A stretch of 59,138 bases of DNA from Dictyobacter formicarum (GCF_016587435.1 NZ_BNJJ01000037.1:1-59138); one strand, 5' to 3'; positions 1 through 8,783 are shown, counted from the first letter of the stretch. The notes: generated from the sequence alone by a model not told the origin. Translations and numbers: made by a program.

Positions 1-1461
1 ATCGTGGAGTCCATCGTTGACTTTGGCTGCAAAGGTTTCCAGGCGTTCGAGAATGGCCTGCAGTTCTTCTTCCCCCGCGGCTTCTTCTTTGAGGCGTTGC
101 AGTTGCTCTTCCAGATGGTGAAGTCGTTCACGCATACGTGTCACTCGCGGTTCAAATTCCTGCTTGTCAATAAATCCTTCCGCATAGCTGTCGATCAATC
201 GGGCGATTCCTCGGCGGAGCTTGCCCATTTGTGCATCTAACCCTTCCGGTTCGTGCGACTGCTTTGGGGCTTGCAAGCGTCGGCGATATTCCTGCGCCAG
301 TCGCTCTGGTTCTGCCAGCAGATGGCACACTTCTTGCCAGACCGCGGCATCGGTCTGGTCCATGCGTAGTTCTCTGTTCCAGCAGCGCCTTTTGCCCCCG
401 AAACGAGTCAGGCTCATCGAGCCACTACAGCGATAGTAGGCATTGCGCTCGTTATTGGTGCAACCATGATAAGCATACCCACACTGGGCGCAAACCAGCA
501 ACCCCTGCAACAGATAGCGGCTGCCCTTCTGTGGGATGCGTGCCCGTCGCCGATTCTCCTCGAGCTGTTCTTGCACCGCATCGAAGAGAGCCGGATCAAC
601 CAGAGCCGGAACGGGAATGGTAATCCATTCTTCTTTCGGGGCGTCTTTGCCCCAGAACGGTCGGCGCGGTTGCGCGGGTTTGCCTCGCGGCACGCGCAGG
701 CGTGGACCATTGGGTACCCAACGGGTTTTGCCCCAGGCGGCTTCGCCTTTGTAGGCCGGGTTCTTCAACATATCCCAGACAGTCTTGTGATCCCAATACT
801 CTTTGCCTGTCCGTGTGCGAAGCCCAGCCTGATGCAGACGACGGCAGACCTCGTTGATGGAACAACGATCCTGGCCGACCCAGGTGTATACCTGCCGCAC
901 GACACGGGCTTCATCCCACACAATTTCATAGCGTGCTTCACCACCACCCTCCTGTTTGCTCACGTAGCGATACCCATAGGGAGAGTGGCAGAGAATCCCA
1001 ACACGACCCTCTTGGGCTGCATGGCGTTTGCCTCGCCGACTGCGTTCGAGAAATTTCGCTCGCTCGTATTCGGCAATCACTCCCTGGACCTGCAACAGTA
1101 ACTGATCCTCTGGGGTCCGCCCCAGGGGCCGGTTGAGAAAGATGACGTCGACCCCTTGGTGCGCGAGTTCCTCAACCAGTAAGACTTGATAGGCATAGTT
1201 GCGGGCGAAGCGATCAGGACACTGGACATAGAGCCTATCCATCCCTCCGGCTGCTGCGACATCACGTAACCGCTCCAATGCTGGTCGCACCAGCGTCGAG
1301 CCACTGTACCCATCATCAACGAACTCCAAAATGCTGGTGAGATCAATGCCATCTGCAGTGATTTGCTCGCGAATCTCATCCAGTTGACTCTCAATGGTTT
1401 TGGCTTCGGCTTGTTGTTCGGAAGAAACCCGAGCATACAAGGCCACGTGTTGTTCAGTCAT
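1..1461 (-). CDS. Large serine recombinase, C-terminus beyond window edge
   Basis: Catalyses site-specific DNA strand exchange through a serine-DNA intermediate. The minus-strand frame is open from ATG at 1461 to base 1. The N-terminal resolvase domain has the active-site context YARVSSEQQ (Ser about residue 13) and a downstream DRFARN motif. A PF07508-like recombinase domain follows near residues 170-280, then a zinc ribbon (CAQCGY, later Cys near RCSG and RRCW), then a Glu/Arg-rich coiled coil. This is the layout of large serine integrases and TnpX-like transposases. An AGGAG sits 7 nt upstream of the start. The upstream small ORF overlaps the start by 8 nt, so the two are probably translationally coupled. 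It may be the recombinase of an integrated element whose other end lies outside the window. The family is clear; the element type is inferred. Confidence 0.93.
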   Translation of the reverse strand, partial: MTEQHVALYARVSSEQQAEAKTIESQLDEIREQITADGIDLTSILEFVDDGYSGSTLVRPALERLRDVAAAGGMDRLYVQCPDRFARNYAYQVLLVEELAHQGVDVIFLNRPLGRTPEDQLLLQVQGVIAEYERAKFLERSRRGKRHAAQEGRVGILCHSPYGYRYVSKQEGGGEARYEIVWDEARVVRQVYTWVGQDRCSINEVCRRLHQAGLRTRTGKEYWDHKTVWDMLKNPAYKGEAAWGKTRWVPNGPRLRVPRGKPAQPRRPFWGKDAPKEEWITIPVPALVDPALFDAVQEQLEENRRRARIPQKGSRYLLQGLLVCAQCGYAYHGCTNNERNAYYRCSGSMSLTRFGGKRRCWNRELRMDQTDAAVWQEVCHLLAEPERLAQEYRRRLQAPKQSHEPEGLDAQMGKLRRGIARLIDSYAEGFIDKQEFEPRVTRMRERLHHLEEQLQRLKEEAAGEEELQAILERLETFAAKVNDGLHD

Positions 1462-1666
1462 CGCGCGCTCCTTTCTGCGTGCGCACCAGGCTTCGGTCTC
1501 TGTTCCTGGGAACAGAGACCTGCTGGGGAACGGTGGTCAGGTGTCTGCAGGGCATTGGAACCACCAGGGCATAGGCGGCCTGGAGGAACTGCTGGTGGAA
1601 GCGGTGCGGCTCATACATGGTCAGCACCTCCAGGGATCGGCTGGACCAATGACGTTGTTGGAACAT
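1454..1666 (-). CDS. Small ORF coupled to the serine recombinase
   Basis: This is a 70-residue ORF of unknown function starting at ATG 1666, with AGGAG 7 nt upstream. Its TGA overlaps the recombinase ATG (gATGACTGa), so the ribosome could pass directly to the recombinase. The product is basic and rich in His, Arg and Gln, with no membrane segment or recognised domain. The 26-bp perfect palindrome at 1495-1520 lies inside its coding sequence and encodes VSVPRNRD. The good ribosome site and the overlap support real translation. It could be a recombination directionality factor or regulator of the recombinase, but only position argues for that. Confidence 0.55.
   Translation of the reverse strand: MFQQRHWSSRSLEVLTMYEPHRFHQQFLQAAYALVVPMPCRHLTTVPQQVSVPRNRDRSLVRTQKGARDD
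1495..1520. repeat. 12-bp perfect inverted repeat with TG centre near the recombinase start
   Basis: GGTCTCTGTTCC and its exact reverse complement flank the dinucleotide TG. The site lies 34 bp upstream of the serine recombinase ATG. Serine recombinases exchange strands at a central dinucleotide inside dyad-symmetric sites, so this could be an attachment-like or operator site. It could also be a chance or hairpin palindrome. Confidence 0.6.
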
Positions 1667-1826
1667 GAGCAGCTCCTGGACCCTGAGGAATAGGGCCTTC
1701 GTGGGACAAGCTTGAGCTGTGAGGCAGGATGCGATGCTGGTCTCCAGCACGAGCGCGAAGGTCGCTCTGCAGGATCTCTCTCGTATACTCCCAGTCTAGC
1801 ACCCTTTTTGTAACATTGGGGGAGGC

Positions 1827-2854
1827 GTGTATTGGCACCCGGTGTGGAATGTGCTGGAAGAAGGACGGACCACCATCCTGGTGAACCCACAGCATATGAA
1901 AGCAGTTCCTGGCAGGAAGACGGACATAAAGGACAGCGAATGGCTTGCTGATCTCCTTCGCCATGGACTGCTGCAAGCAAGTTTCATTCCACCTCAACCT
2001 ATCCGAGAACTGCGCGAGCTTACCCGCTATCGCAAAGGGCTCGTGAAAGAGCGCACGCAAGAGGTCAACCGCCTGGAGAAGACGCTGGAAGGAGCCAACG
2101 TCAAACTCGCCTCGGTCGTCACCGATGTGCTTGGGGTCAGTGGACGAGCCATGCTGCAAGCGATGGCTGCCGGCTGCGAGGATGCTGCGGTTTTGGCAGA
2201 GTTGGCTCGGGCAGCTTGTGTAAGAAGAAAGCCGCTCTCAGTCGCGCTCTTGAAGGTTTTGTTCAACCGCATCATCGCTTTCTCATCAGCCAGATCCTGG
2301 TGCATATTGATTTTCTCGATGACGCTCTAGAGCAAGTACAGACCGAGATCGATCAACGCTTAGGAACATACGCAGAGGAAGTACAACTGTTGCAAAGTAT
2401 TCCTTCGGTGAAAGCGAACGCCGCTGCCACCATCATTGCCGAGATCGGTACCGATATGTCGCGTTTTCCATCCGCCAAGCATCTCGCCTCCTGGGCAGGC
2501 GTTGCCCCGGGCAACAAACAGAGCGCTGGCAAGCGTTTGGGCAATAAGATCACCAAAGGCAATCCCTATCTGCGCGCGGTATTGGCCGAGGTGGTCTGGA
2601 GTATTACCCGCACCAAGACCTATCTGGCGGCACAATATCATCGGTTCGCCCGACGGAAAGGGAAACGACGAGCCGTGATGGCCGTCGCTCATAGCATTCT
2701 GACGATCATCTATCATGTATTGAAAGAGAAGAAGCCCTATGAGGAACTGGGTGAGGACTATTTTGATCGTTTGGATACTGAGCAAGTCCAACGCTATCAT
2801 GTACGCCGTCTGGAGCAACTCGGCTACACCGTTTCTCTTGCCGCTGCAGGGTGA
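1827..2854 (+). pseudogene. IS110-family transposase, 5'-truncated and frameshifted
   Basis: This is a relic of a DEDD transposase. The first segment begins inside the family motif (VYWHPVWN), so the N-terminal RuvC-like part with its first Asp is gone; it keeps KTD-like DIKDSEWLADLL and the following helical region. Around 2215 the frame shifts, and a second frame (2216-2854) supplies the C-terminal Transposase_20 part, with IPSVKANAAATIIAEIG and a tail ending in LEQLGYTVSLAAAG. The missing start and the frameshift make it inactive. The decayed IS3 copy follows directly, so this is an old IS pile-up. Confidence 0.88.
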
Positions 2855-2864
2855 TTTTCCGAGG

Positions 2865-3766
2865 AAAGCGCTGGGTGTCTTCTCGCGCAGCCAACTCTGA
2901 CCTTTCCCTTCATTGCTGAGTATGCTGAGCAGTACCCGATCACGCTGCTCTGCAAGACGTTGGAGGTCTCAGAGAGTGGCTATTATGCCTGGAAAAACCG
3001 CGAGCCCAGTCAGCATTGCCGAGAAGATGCCTGTTTATCCGCGCTGATCCAGCAGATTTTCCTGGAGCATCGCCACCTCTATGGCAGTCCGCGGATTTAT
3101 GCAGTGCTCAGGGAGCGGGGCATCGCCTGTTCCCGCAAACGCGTGGCACGGCTGATGCAGCAATTGGGCTTGTCGGCACAAACGAAGCCCTCGCGCAAGC
3201 CAACAACCACCAGCGATCCGCATGCACGCTTCGTGCCCAATCTCCTCAACCGGCAGTTTCACGCCGAGGAGCCCAATACCACCTGGATCACCGATACCAA
3301 GGCCGTCGCCACAGCAGAGGGTTGGCTCTATCTGGCTGTGATTCTCGATGTCTTCTCACGGATGGTGGTTGGCTAGGCCATGGCTGCCACCGAAGATAGC
3401 CATCTCACTGAACTGGCGCTGCGCATGGCGGTGGCAAGAAGGCATCCAGCAAGAGGCTTGTTGCATCATTCTGATCGTGGGTCTGAATTTACCGCCGAGC
3501 GCTATTAGGCGCTGCTGGCCGAGTTGGGATGCCAGGTCAGTATGAGTCGGGCCGCCAACTGTTGGGACAATGCGGCGATGGAGGCATTTTTTGCCACGCT
3601 CGCGAAGGAATGTACGAATCGGGTTCGTTTCCAAACGAGGCAGCAGGCCCGTTCCGCCATCTTCGAATACCTCGAATGCTTCTATAACCCGGTTCGTTTG
3701 CATTCTACCTTACAATATCAAAGTCCGCGTACTTTTGAGCAGGCAAAAGCGTCAGAGATCAGATAA
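2865..3766 (+). pseudogene. IS3-family transposase OrfB with two nonsense codons
   Basis: This is a DDE integrase-fold transposase relic, aligned by eye with the intact relative at 40486-41424. The frame runs without frameshift but has TAG at 3374-3376, where the relative has Trp (VVGWAM), and TAG at 3506-3508, where the relative has Gln (RYQHAL). Each fits a single transition. The catalytic context WITDTKA, DRGSEF and the later Glu in AAMEAFF is kept. The HTH_21 region (YGSPRIYAVLRERG) is present. There is no OrfA here and the IS110 relic abuts the 5' side. The IS3 terminal sequence TTTTTCTGGGACAAT ends the copy near 3800. Confidence 0.9.
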
Positions 3767-3800
3767 TTTTCAATCTTTCCGACTCCTTTTTTCTGGGACA

Positions 3801-4075
3801 ATTCTAGGAACAGAGAGACAGCGAGTTGTTGATTTTGTCATCTATAATGAATCTTTGAAGGAAGAGGAGTGATGTTGATAATCCCTACATCTCTGCCGAG
3901 TTTGGAGGTGTGGTTGAGCACATGGAAGAAGATCCTACAGGTGCTTTTTTATGATACGTTGACCAGCCACTATGGCGCGTCCTGGCGCTATAGTGGTGAT
4001 CCATGTGTGATCTTATACAAGAAATTTCATCATGTCGTGGGTCGGAATCTCTATATTATTGGGCAATATGTGTAC
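3801..4075. other. Intergenic stretch with a possible decayed ORF
   Basis: No intact gene is visible. Short coding-looking pieces read on the plus strand (for example DNPYISAEFGGVVEHMEED near 3874-3940), but stops and frame changes follow at once. It may be a gene remnant cut by the IS3 copy; I could not assign a family. Confidence 0.3.
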
Positions 4076-4435
4076 TCAGGCCAATTTGAAATCATCGAGA
4101 GCAGACGGATAGCTGAACATGACCAGAACGGAGCAGCCATTCTGCGTCGTATGCGGACCGTGAGGCACCATCGGCTTGACATTGAGTTCCGTGCCCGCCG
4201 GATATGAGGTGCCTTCGTCTATGAAATCACCATCAAGGATATACAGCGTTTCCGTTACTCGCTCCTGTAGATGTCTTGGAATCTCGCTCCCCGGCTCCAT
4301 TCTCAGTAAAGCCATTGCTGGACCTAAGGACTGATCACTGTTCAAAATCTTGAGCGTGATAGTCCCTTTGGTGTTGGGAAATGGTGCCGGTATAGCCTGG
4401 ACCTTCGAGGTTTCAACCGTCTGGTTCCAACTCAT
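4076..4435 (-). CDS. Small cupin-domain protein
   Basis: This is a 119-residue single-domain cupin starting at ATG 4435 (MSWNQTVE), with AAGGTG about 8 nt upstream. The open frame extends further upstream, but that part is Cys/Phe-rich and lacks a ribosome site. Cupin motif 1 is degenerate (PGSEIPRHLQERVTETLYILDGDF): the first His of the usual HxH is Pro-Arg-His, while the Glu and the G-D-F turn remain. Motif 2 reads PAGTELNVKPMVPHGPHT. Such proteins are usually metal-binding isomerase-, oxygenase- or sensor-like domains in the cytoplasm; the substrate cannot be told. It stands alone between an IS3 relic and the copper-storage gene. Confidence 0.8.
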   Translation of the reverse strand: MSWNQTVETSKVQAIPAPFPNTKGTITLKILNSDQSLGPAMALLRMEPGSEIPRHLQERVTETLYILDGDFIDEGTSYPAGTELNVKPMVPHGPHTTQNGCSVLVMFSYPSALDDFKLA

Positions 4436-4609
4436 GAATCTGCACCTTCTTTCTGTATCTTTTTTTCCTTTCTTTGTCTCAGCCAGGACAGGTGTGTTTG
4501 GCCTGCTTCTAGTGTAGGGCGAAATGCGCGAGAAGTCATCGACCAAAAGGACGATGTTGGAGAGCAACATACACGGCTGTGTTGCAAAAAAACGAAGGCA
4601 GAAACACAT

Positions 4610-4963
4610 TTATGGTCGCATGTGTGCCATCTGCCGACAGGATTGGGCACAGCGCCGACACTGATCAGCGCAGGCTCTCAATTGGGCATCAGTGCCTTTT
4701 CCCACCTGATCACAGGACACGGCGCACCGATCGCACACATCAGCGCAAACCTCGCAAATGGCCGGAGAGAAAGGGGAACTACGCAGCATGAGATCTTCGC
4801 TGAGCTGGCAGATCTGAGCACAGTCCTCTAAGAGCCGCAGATGATCAGGCGCTACGTGGGGACCACCGTGCTGGATATCATGCTGGATCGTTTGGACGCA
4901 GATCGCATGACACTCTTTACAGTCATCAATAGCCTGTTGAACAGCTTGATTCGTTGCTTGCAT
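4610..4963 (-). CDS. Four-helix-bundle copper-storage protein (Csp/DUF326-like)
   Basis: This is a 117-residue cytosolic-type Csp with no signal peptide. Fourteen Cys are spaced as helix-lining CxxC and CxxxC pairs: CKECHAIC (residues 15-22), EDCAQIC, CEVCADVCDRCAVSC and CADQCRRCAQSC. In the Csp family such Cys point into a four-helix bundle that holds many Cu(I) ions. There is a His beside the second Cys and more His between helices 1 and 2. The gene is monocistronic, with about 460 bp of non-coding or remnant DNA upstream. I saw no other copper genes nearby, so its role in copper buffering rests on family knowledge. Confidence 0.9.
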   Translation of the reverse strand: MQATNQAVQQAIDDCKECHAICVQTIQHDIQHGGPHVAPDHLRLLEDCAQICQLSEDLMLRSSPFSPAICEVCADVCDRCAVSCDQVGKGTDAQLRACADQCRRCAQSCRQMAHMRP

Positions 4964-5150
4964 ACGTCATCCTCCTGTGTCGAGAGTAAACAGAGTAATC
5001 GAGATCGTTCAGGGAAAACACTTCACTGCTTGTCTCTCAGAGAACAAAGGACCACTTCTCGGCGGTCACCCTTGTTAGCATACCACCCTGTTCCAAACTG
5101 ATGTATCCAACCGTCCGAGACAGGTGTCAAAGCAGGTTGATGATAAGAGC

Positions 5151-5360
5151 TTACCGCTGATCTGCTCCAACATCGCCGAAGACAGGGAAAGGACGGTCTC
5201 GATTGTCGGTTGGCAAGGAAATCGCAGCATGGGGCGCGGCGCGTGTGCGACCTTTACGGCTCTCCAAGATGGTTGTTTCCTCCTCTGTTGATACCAGATC
5301 ATCGAGGAGAACCAGGATGCGAAACACGGTCAAATGATGCTTGTCTCTGGTAGGAAGGAA
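5151..5360 (-). pseudogene. Distal part of an unknown gene cut by the IS6 element
   Basis: The minus-strand frame is open from the IS6 edge at 5360 to a stop at 5151 and encodes a TVFRILVLLDDLVSTEEE segment followed by a polar tail. It lines up in orientation with the piece at 6268-6466 on the other side of the IS, and joining the two gives one continuous ORF of about 130 or more residues. No domain is recognised. No target duplication was found, so continuity is inferred. Confidence 0.4.
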
Positions 5361-6267
5361 GGGTTGTGTTGCACGAAGTAAACGGATCTGCTAAGGTTGA
5401 GAGAAAAAAACAAAGAGGATCAAACATGACCGAGCAGAATCCGTTCAAATGGCGTCATTTCCAGGCCGACATCATTGTGCTCTGCGTGCGCTGGTATCTG
5501 CGGTATGCTTTGAGCTATCGCGACCTGGAGGAAATGATGCTCGAACGGGGTCTGCACGTCGATCATACCACGATCTACCGCTGGGTGCAGCAGTATGCCC
5601 CCGAACTGGAGAAGCGCTGCCGAGCACATCTCAAAGCCTGCAACGACTTCTGGAAAGTGGATGAGACGTACATCAAAATCAGGAACGTCTGGTTCTATCT
5701 CTACCGAGCCGTCGACTCCGAGGGGAACACACTCGAGTTTCTCTTGAGTCCGACGCGCGATGCCGCGGCGGCCGCATGTTTCTTCCTCAAAGCACTCCAT
5801 TCCACCGCTGATGAACCTCCTCAATCTCATCTCGTCGAGGAACAGATGGCTCAGCCAGCGATTGCGGCCAACCCTGCCACATCAGCTCCTCGAGTGATCA
5901 GCGTCGATAAGAACGCGGCCTATCCCAAGGCCGTTGCTGATCTCAAAGCTGCAGGAGCCTTGCCTGAACATGTGGAATTGAGGCAGGTGAAATACCTCAA
6001 CAATCTCATTGAACAGGACCATCGGTTCATCAAATGGTTGGCCAAACCTGGCATGGGCTTTTTCTCGTTCGAGACAGCGTGGCGAACCTTACAAGGCTTC
6101 GAGGTGATGAACATGATACGCAAAGGGCAACTGCAAAGCGTGGCAAAAGGGGATGTGAGAGGGCAGGTTGCGCTCGTCACCAAGCTCTTTGGAGTGGCAG
6201 CCTAAGAACGTTTGATCGGGCCACTCACGCTCCATTTCTTTTCCTCCTATTTTTTGCAACACAACCC
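5361..6267 (+). mobile_element. IS6-family insertion sequence
   Basis: A 907-bp element is bounded by perfect 13-bp inverted repeats, GGGTTGTGTTGCA at 5361-5373 and TGCAACACAACCC at 6255-6267. It carries one intact transposase gene. IS6 elements normally make 8-bp target duplications; none is visible here (left AGGAAGGA-type flank, right GGGCACCG), so a deletion or a cointegrate history is likely. Confidence 0.88.
5426..6205 (+). CDS. IS6-family DDE transposase
   Basis: This is a full-length transposase of about 259 residues that moves the surrounding IS. The start ATG 5426 is preceded by AGAGGA. An N-terminal HTH region (YLRYALSYRDLEEMMLERG, HHTTIYRWVQQY-like) leads into the catalytic core: first Asp in WKVDETYIKI, second Asp in VISVDKNAAYP and Glu in LIEQDHRFIK. 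A Pro/Ala-rich insertion of about 20 residues (AQPAIAANPATSAP) sits between the first and second Asp and is longer than in IS26-type enzymes. The ORF is intact and both terminal repeats are present, so the copy may be active. Confidence 0.93.
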   Translation: MTEQNPFKWRHFQADIIVLCVRWYLRYALSYRDLEEMMLERGLHVDHTTIYRWVQQYAPELEKRCRAHLKACNDFWKVDETYIKIRNVWFYLYRAVDSEGNTLEFLLSPTRDAAAAACFFLKALHSTADEPPQSHLVEEQMAQPAIAANPATSAPRVISVDKNAAYPKAVADLKAAGALPEHVELRQVKYLNNLIEQDHRFIKWLAKPGMGFFSFETAWRTLQGFEVMNMIRKGQLQSVAKGDVRGQVALVTKLFGVAA

Positions 6268-6466
6268 GGGCACCGGTGGTATACCGCTGGCGCAGTTCCC
6301 TGGCTAGTACCCACCCTTCATACGAACCACTGCTATCGGTGGGCAGTTCGCCACAGAGCCAGAGACGCACCTGGTTCATATCGCCCAACTGCGGCACCGC
6401 CTCCAGCACTTCTTGTAACGAGGCCTGCGCCCCGAAGGGGAAGCTGTTCTCCAACAAAGAGAACAT
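6268..6466 (-). pseudogene. Proximal part of an unknown gene cut by the IS6 element
   Basis: The minus-strand frame reads FPFGAQASLQEVLEAV, then VRLWLCGELPTDSSG and ARELRQRYTTGAR up to the IS edge at 6267. It seems to continue in the fragment at 5151-5360. The frame stays open above 6466 but there overlaps the recognisable IS110 tail on the other strand, so the true 5' end is uncertain. No family is recognised. Confidence 0.35.
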
Positions 6467-6477
6467 GAAGCTATGTA

Positions 6478-6544
6478 ACAGCAGGCCGTCAAGCGCCTTC
6501 AGAAGCTCGGCTACAAAGTCTCGCTCGAAGAGGACGTGGCTTGA
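6478..6544 (+). pseudogene. IS110 transposase C-terminal scrap
   Basis: About 22 codons ending in TGA read QQAVKRLQKLGYKVSLEEDVA. This matches the extreme C-terminus of the IS110 relic at 1827-2854 (VRRLEQLGYTVSLAAAG). Only the tail remains. Confidence 0.5.
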
Positions 6545-6715
6545 TAGCCAGCGAGACGTTTCCCCTTTTCAGGAGAATGCGGCAGCGACAGCCATAAAGG
6601 CACAAAAATTCGGTTATGCAATAATCACCGCTGGGAAACAATCAAGCACTATTCCCACTCTCTGATATAATGCAATGTCACCTATCGTGAAACGTTTTTA
6701 GTTGAGGAGAATGTG

Positions 6716-7366
6716 ATGTCCAACTACCTGGCATTGTATGATTACCGATCTCAAGTGGCTGCCTCTTATCGTGAGCGTAACAGGGCATTATGCGCCGGAG
6801 AAGATGCTGCTGTCGTTCTACGGCGTTTTCGGGAGAGCAAAGATCACCTTTTCTTGACGCATTCCCAATCCGCTCTTGACGAGGAACAGCGTCGTCATTT
6901 TCATGGCCTGCGCTACTTTCCCTATAATCCTGCCATGTGTTTTGCAGTGACTATTGATACTCATGTTGAGCCGAAGCAGCAACACATCGCGATGGATGCT
7001 CGTGAATCGATGACAATGACCACCATCGGATTGGTTCGCTTTACGGTTGGTGAGATACCTGTGGAGTTATCTGTATACTGGCTCAACATATATGGTGGTG
7101 GTATGTTTCTCCCTTTTCGTGATGCAACATATACATCGGAAACGTATGGCTCTGGGCGCTACCTCTTCGATACGATTAAAGGCAGTGATCCCGTTCCCTT
7201 CACGAATGCCCAGGATGAAAAACAGATCATTCTCGATTTCAATTATGCGTATAATCCTTCCTGTTCTTATAATGATCGCTGGGTCTGTCCTCTGGCCCCT
7301 GCCGAGAACCGCCTTGATGTACCTATTCCAGCGGGCGAGAAAAACTATAAGGAAGAAAGGTCATGA
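6716..7366 (+). CDS. DUF1684 family protein
   Basis: A 216-residue protein whose C-terminal half matches the DUF1684 pattern: DFNYAYNPSCSYNDRWVCPLAP followed by ENRLDVPIPAGEK, with the paired Cys of SCSY and VCPL. The N-terminal half has the usual fold-forming RESKDHLFLTHSQSAL motif. ATG 6716 is chosen over the GTG at 6713 because GAGGAG ends 6 nt before it. No signal peptide is present. The biochemical function of the family is unknown. The gene converges on the frameshifted phosphatidyltransferase gene and overlaps its 3' end by 6 bp. It appears intact. Confidence 0.88.
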   Translation: MSNYLALYDYRSQVAASYRERNRALCAGEDAAVVLRRFRESKDHLFLTHSQSALDEEQRRHFHGLRYFPYNPAMCFAVTIDTHVEPKQQHIAMDARESMTMTTIGLVRFTVGEIPVELSVYWLNIYGGGMFLPFRDATYTSETYGSGRYLFDTIKGSDPVPFTNAQDEKQIILDFNYAYNPSCSYNDRWVCPLAPAENRLDVPIPAGEKNYKEERS

Positions 7367-7901
7367 TCGTATATTCGCTATAAACTGCGCTACAGGTGCA
7401 GCTAGAAGCAAACAGATTGTGATACTGAGCAATGAAATGCTCAGAAGTCGTGCCAGGACCGAGAGTGGTGCTGGCGCGAGTAGCGCAAGAAAATAGGTGC
7501 ATTGTGCCAGTCTGGCAGCTTTGCCCCATAGGGTTGAGCCGAAGCGTACAGGATGCGCAAATGCCAGATAGCTTAACACGGCAGCCATCGGCGGAAGCAA
7601 GGAGCGTAGGGGCATGATCATCCCGACCCAGAGTGGTAACCTACCGTTCTGGATTAGGATGATCGTGAGTGGTAGGTAGAGGCAAAAATCTGTTTCGCCA
7701 TCGGCAATCTGACCCGGTTCGCTTTGCGTCCCTGTGCGCCGGGCGATGCGCCCGTCGAGGATGCCACATAGGAAGATTGCCAGAGCCAACCAGCCTGCCC
7801 ATGAGCTTACCAAATAGATATGATGCGCCTAATCCACGTAACCAGGTGAGGATGTAAAGTACCCAGTAAAAGGGCTCTTCCGTAAAAATAGTGCTCAACA
7901 T
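7361..7901 (-). pseudogene. CDP-alcohol phosphatidyltransferase, frameshifted
   Basis: An integral membrane phospholipid-synthesis enzyme that would transfer a phosphatidyl group from CDP-diacylglycerol to an alcohol. The signature DGx2ARx8Gx3Dx3D is complete (DGRIAR...G...D...D), and several hydrophobic helices surround it. The first 30 or so residues (from ATG 7901, MLSTIFTEEPFYW) lie in one frame and the rest in another; the break is at about 7812-7818, around a short T run, consistent with a 1-base indel. It could be a sequencing error or a true pseudogene. Its 3' end overlaps the convergent DUF1684 gene. The alcohol substrate is not predictable. Confidence 0.75.
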
Positions 7902-7949
7902 ATGCCAGTCCAGATGTCACATGGCATGGCATCTCACCGGAACTCGTTT

Positions 7950-8197
7950 GAACATATTGAAAGGCACCTTTGCGCTGCCACTACCGTTCATTGCTCTTGC
8001 GCCTTTGTCTCTCGCCCAACAAGTTGAACTGCTCAGCACTATTTGTGCGCAAGGCTGAAGCAACCGTGCACTCCGAGACACACATGGCGTTGGGCCTTCG
8101 TCCCACTACCTTCGCTGAGTTTGCGCGTCGCCATGCCATCCTCTCAGCAGCCCAAATGGCTAGAGATGCCTTTTATTGGCCTTTACTAAGGACGTAG
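7950..8197 (+). pseudogene. Possible NmrA-like NAD(P)-binding protein C-terminal remnant
   Basis: Pieces in two frames read APLSLAQQVELLSTI and then LRPTTFAEFARRHA. They resemble the end of NmrA/NAD(P)H-binding reductases, where a PLSLAEQV-type helix precedes a final FAEFVRRHA-like helix. No Rossmann N-terminus is present and a frameshift separates the pieces. The assignment is by eye and tentative. Confidence 0.35.
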
Positions 8198-8273
8198 GTT
8201 GGCGGGCTTCCCTTTTTTAAAATAAGAGTCACTGCTTGACTCTGACGTAACGTGAGACGGTATGATTTTCGGG

Positions 8274-8429
8274 AGTGTTGCAAAAAATTTTGAACTGAGA
8301 AAATGAAACAAGTAATTACGGCATAAGAATCATTTTCTCAGAGGAAAGGGTGAGTGCTCTATGTCTTTTCCTCGTGAACTCTGCTCATATATGCTCTCGA
8401 TTTGCTGAGCTTTAATTTTTTGCAACACT
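8274..8429. repeat. MITE-like 156-bp element with IS6-type ends
   Basis: Perfect 16-bp terminal inverted repeats (AGTGTTGCAAAAAATT at 8274-8289 and its complement at 8414-8429) bound 156 bp with no ORF. The tips resemble the GTGTTGCA ends of the IS6 element at 5361. Inside, CTGAGAAAATGA and TCATTTTCTCAG form a nested hairpin (8294-8341), and GAGGAAA with TTTCCTC forms a second. It was probably moved by an IS6-like transposase in trans. Confidence 0.75.
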
Positions 8430-8498
8430 ACCCCAGAGGATGCGGAGAGCACGTGCAGAGACCTCATCTCCGCAGGTGTTCCAAGAAGGAGAGACGAT

Positions 8499-8783
8499 AT
8501 GAACCATGACATCAAACCATTAGGCTTTTTACGAACTGTATCGATAGACGCTTTGTAGAAGCCAGCCGCAGGAAATTTGAGGAGGCGACTGGCCTCTTGC
8601 CCGTCGCTTACTGGCATGAAGCCTACGCTGGTGGCTCGGCCAGAGATCCCTCTCTGGTTGCCAATGATGCCAAGATGGGGAACAACATCTATGCAGACCA
8701 GTATGCCGCCGAGCATGGTGCGACCATTTTCGGCTGGCAGGCCCATATCGACACGTGTGGGGGTCTGCCTGATGCCAACAAGG
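8499..8783 (+). pseudogene. Unknown gene, frameshifted and cut by an IS
   Basis: ATG 8499 follows AAGGAGAG at ideal spacing and starts MNHDIKPLGFLRTVSID, then stops at 8558. One frame over, the coding sense continues as RRFVEASRRKFEEATG, then VAYWHEAYAGGSARDPS and IYADQYAAEHGATIFGW, until the IS terminal repeat at 8784 cuts it. The frameshift is near 8545. I do not recognise the family; it looks soluble, with conserved-looking Asp, His and Trp. Confidence 0.4.

Noticed and set aside
466..1101. 211-residue plus-strand ORF opposite the serine recombinase
   Set aside because: The minus-strand frame carries the recombinase active site, zinc ribbon and coiled coil; this frame has no motif or ribosome site.
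5075..5302. 75-residue minus ORF upstream of the IS6 element
   Set aside because: No ribosome site and no domain; the overlapping frame that continues to the IS edge is the better candidate.
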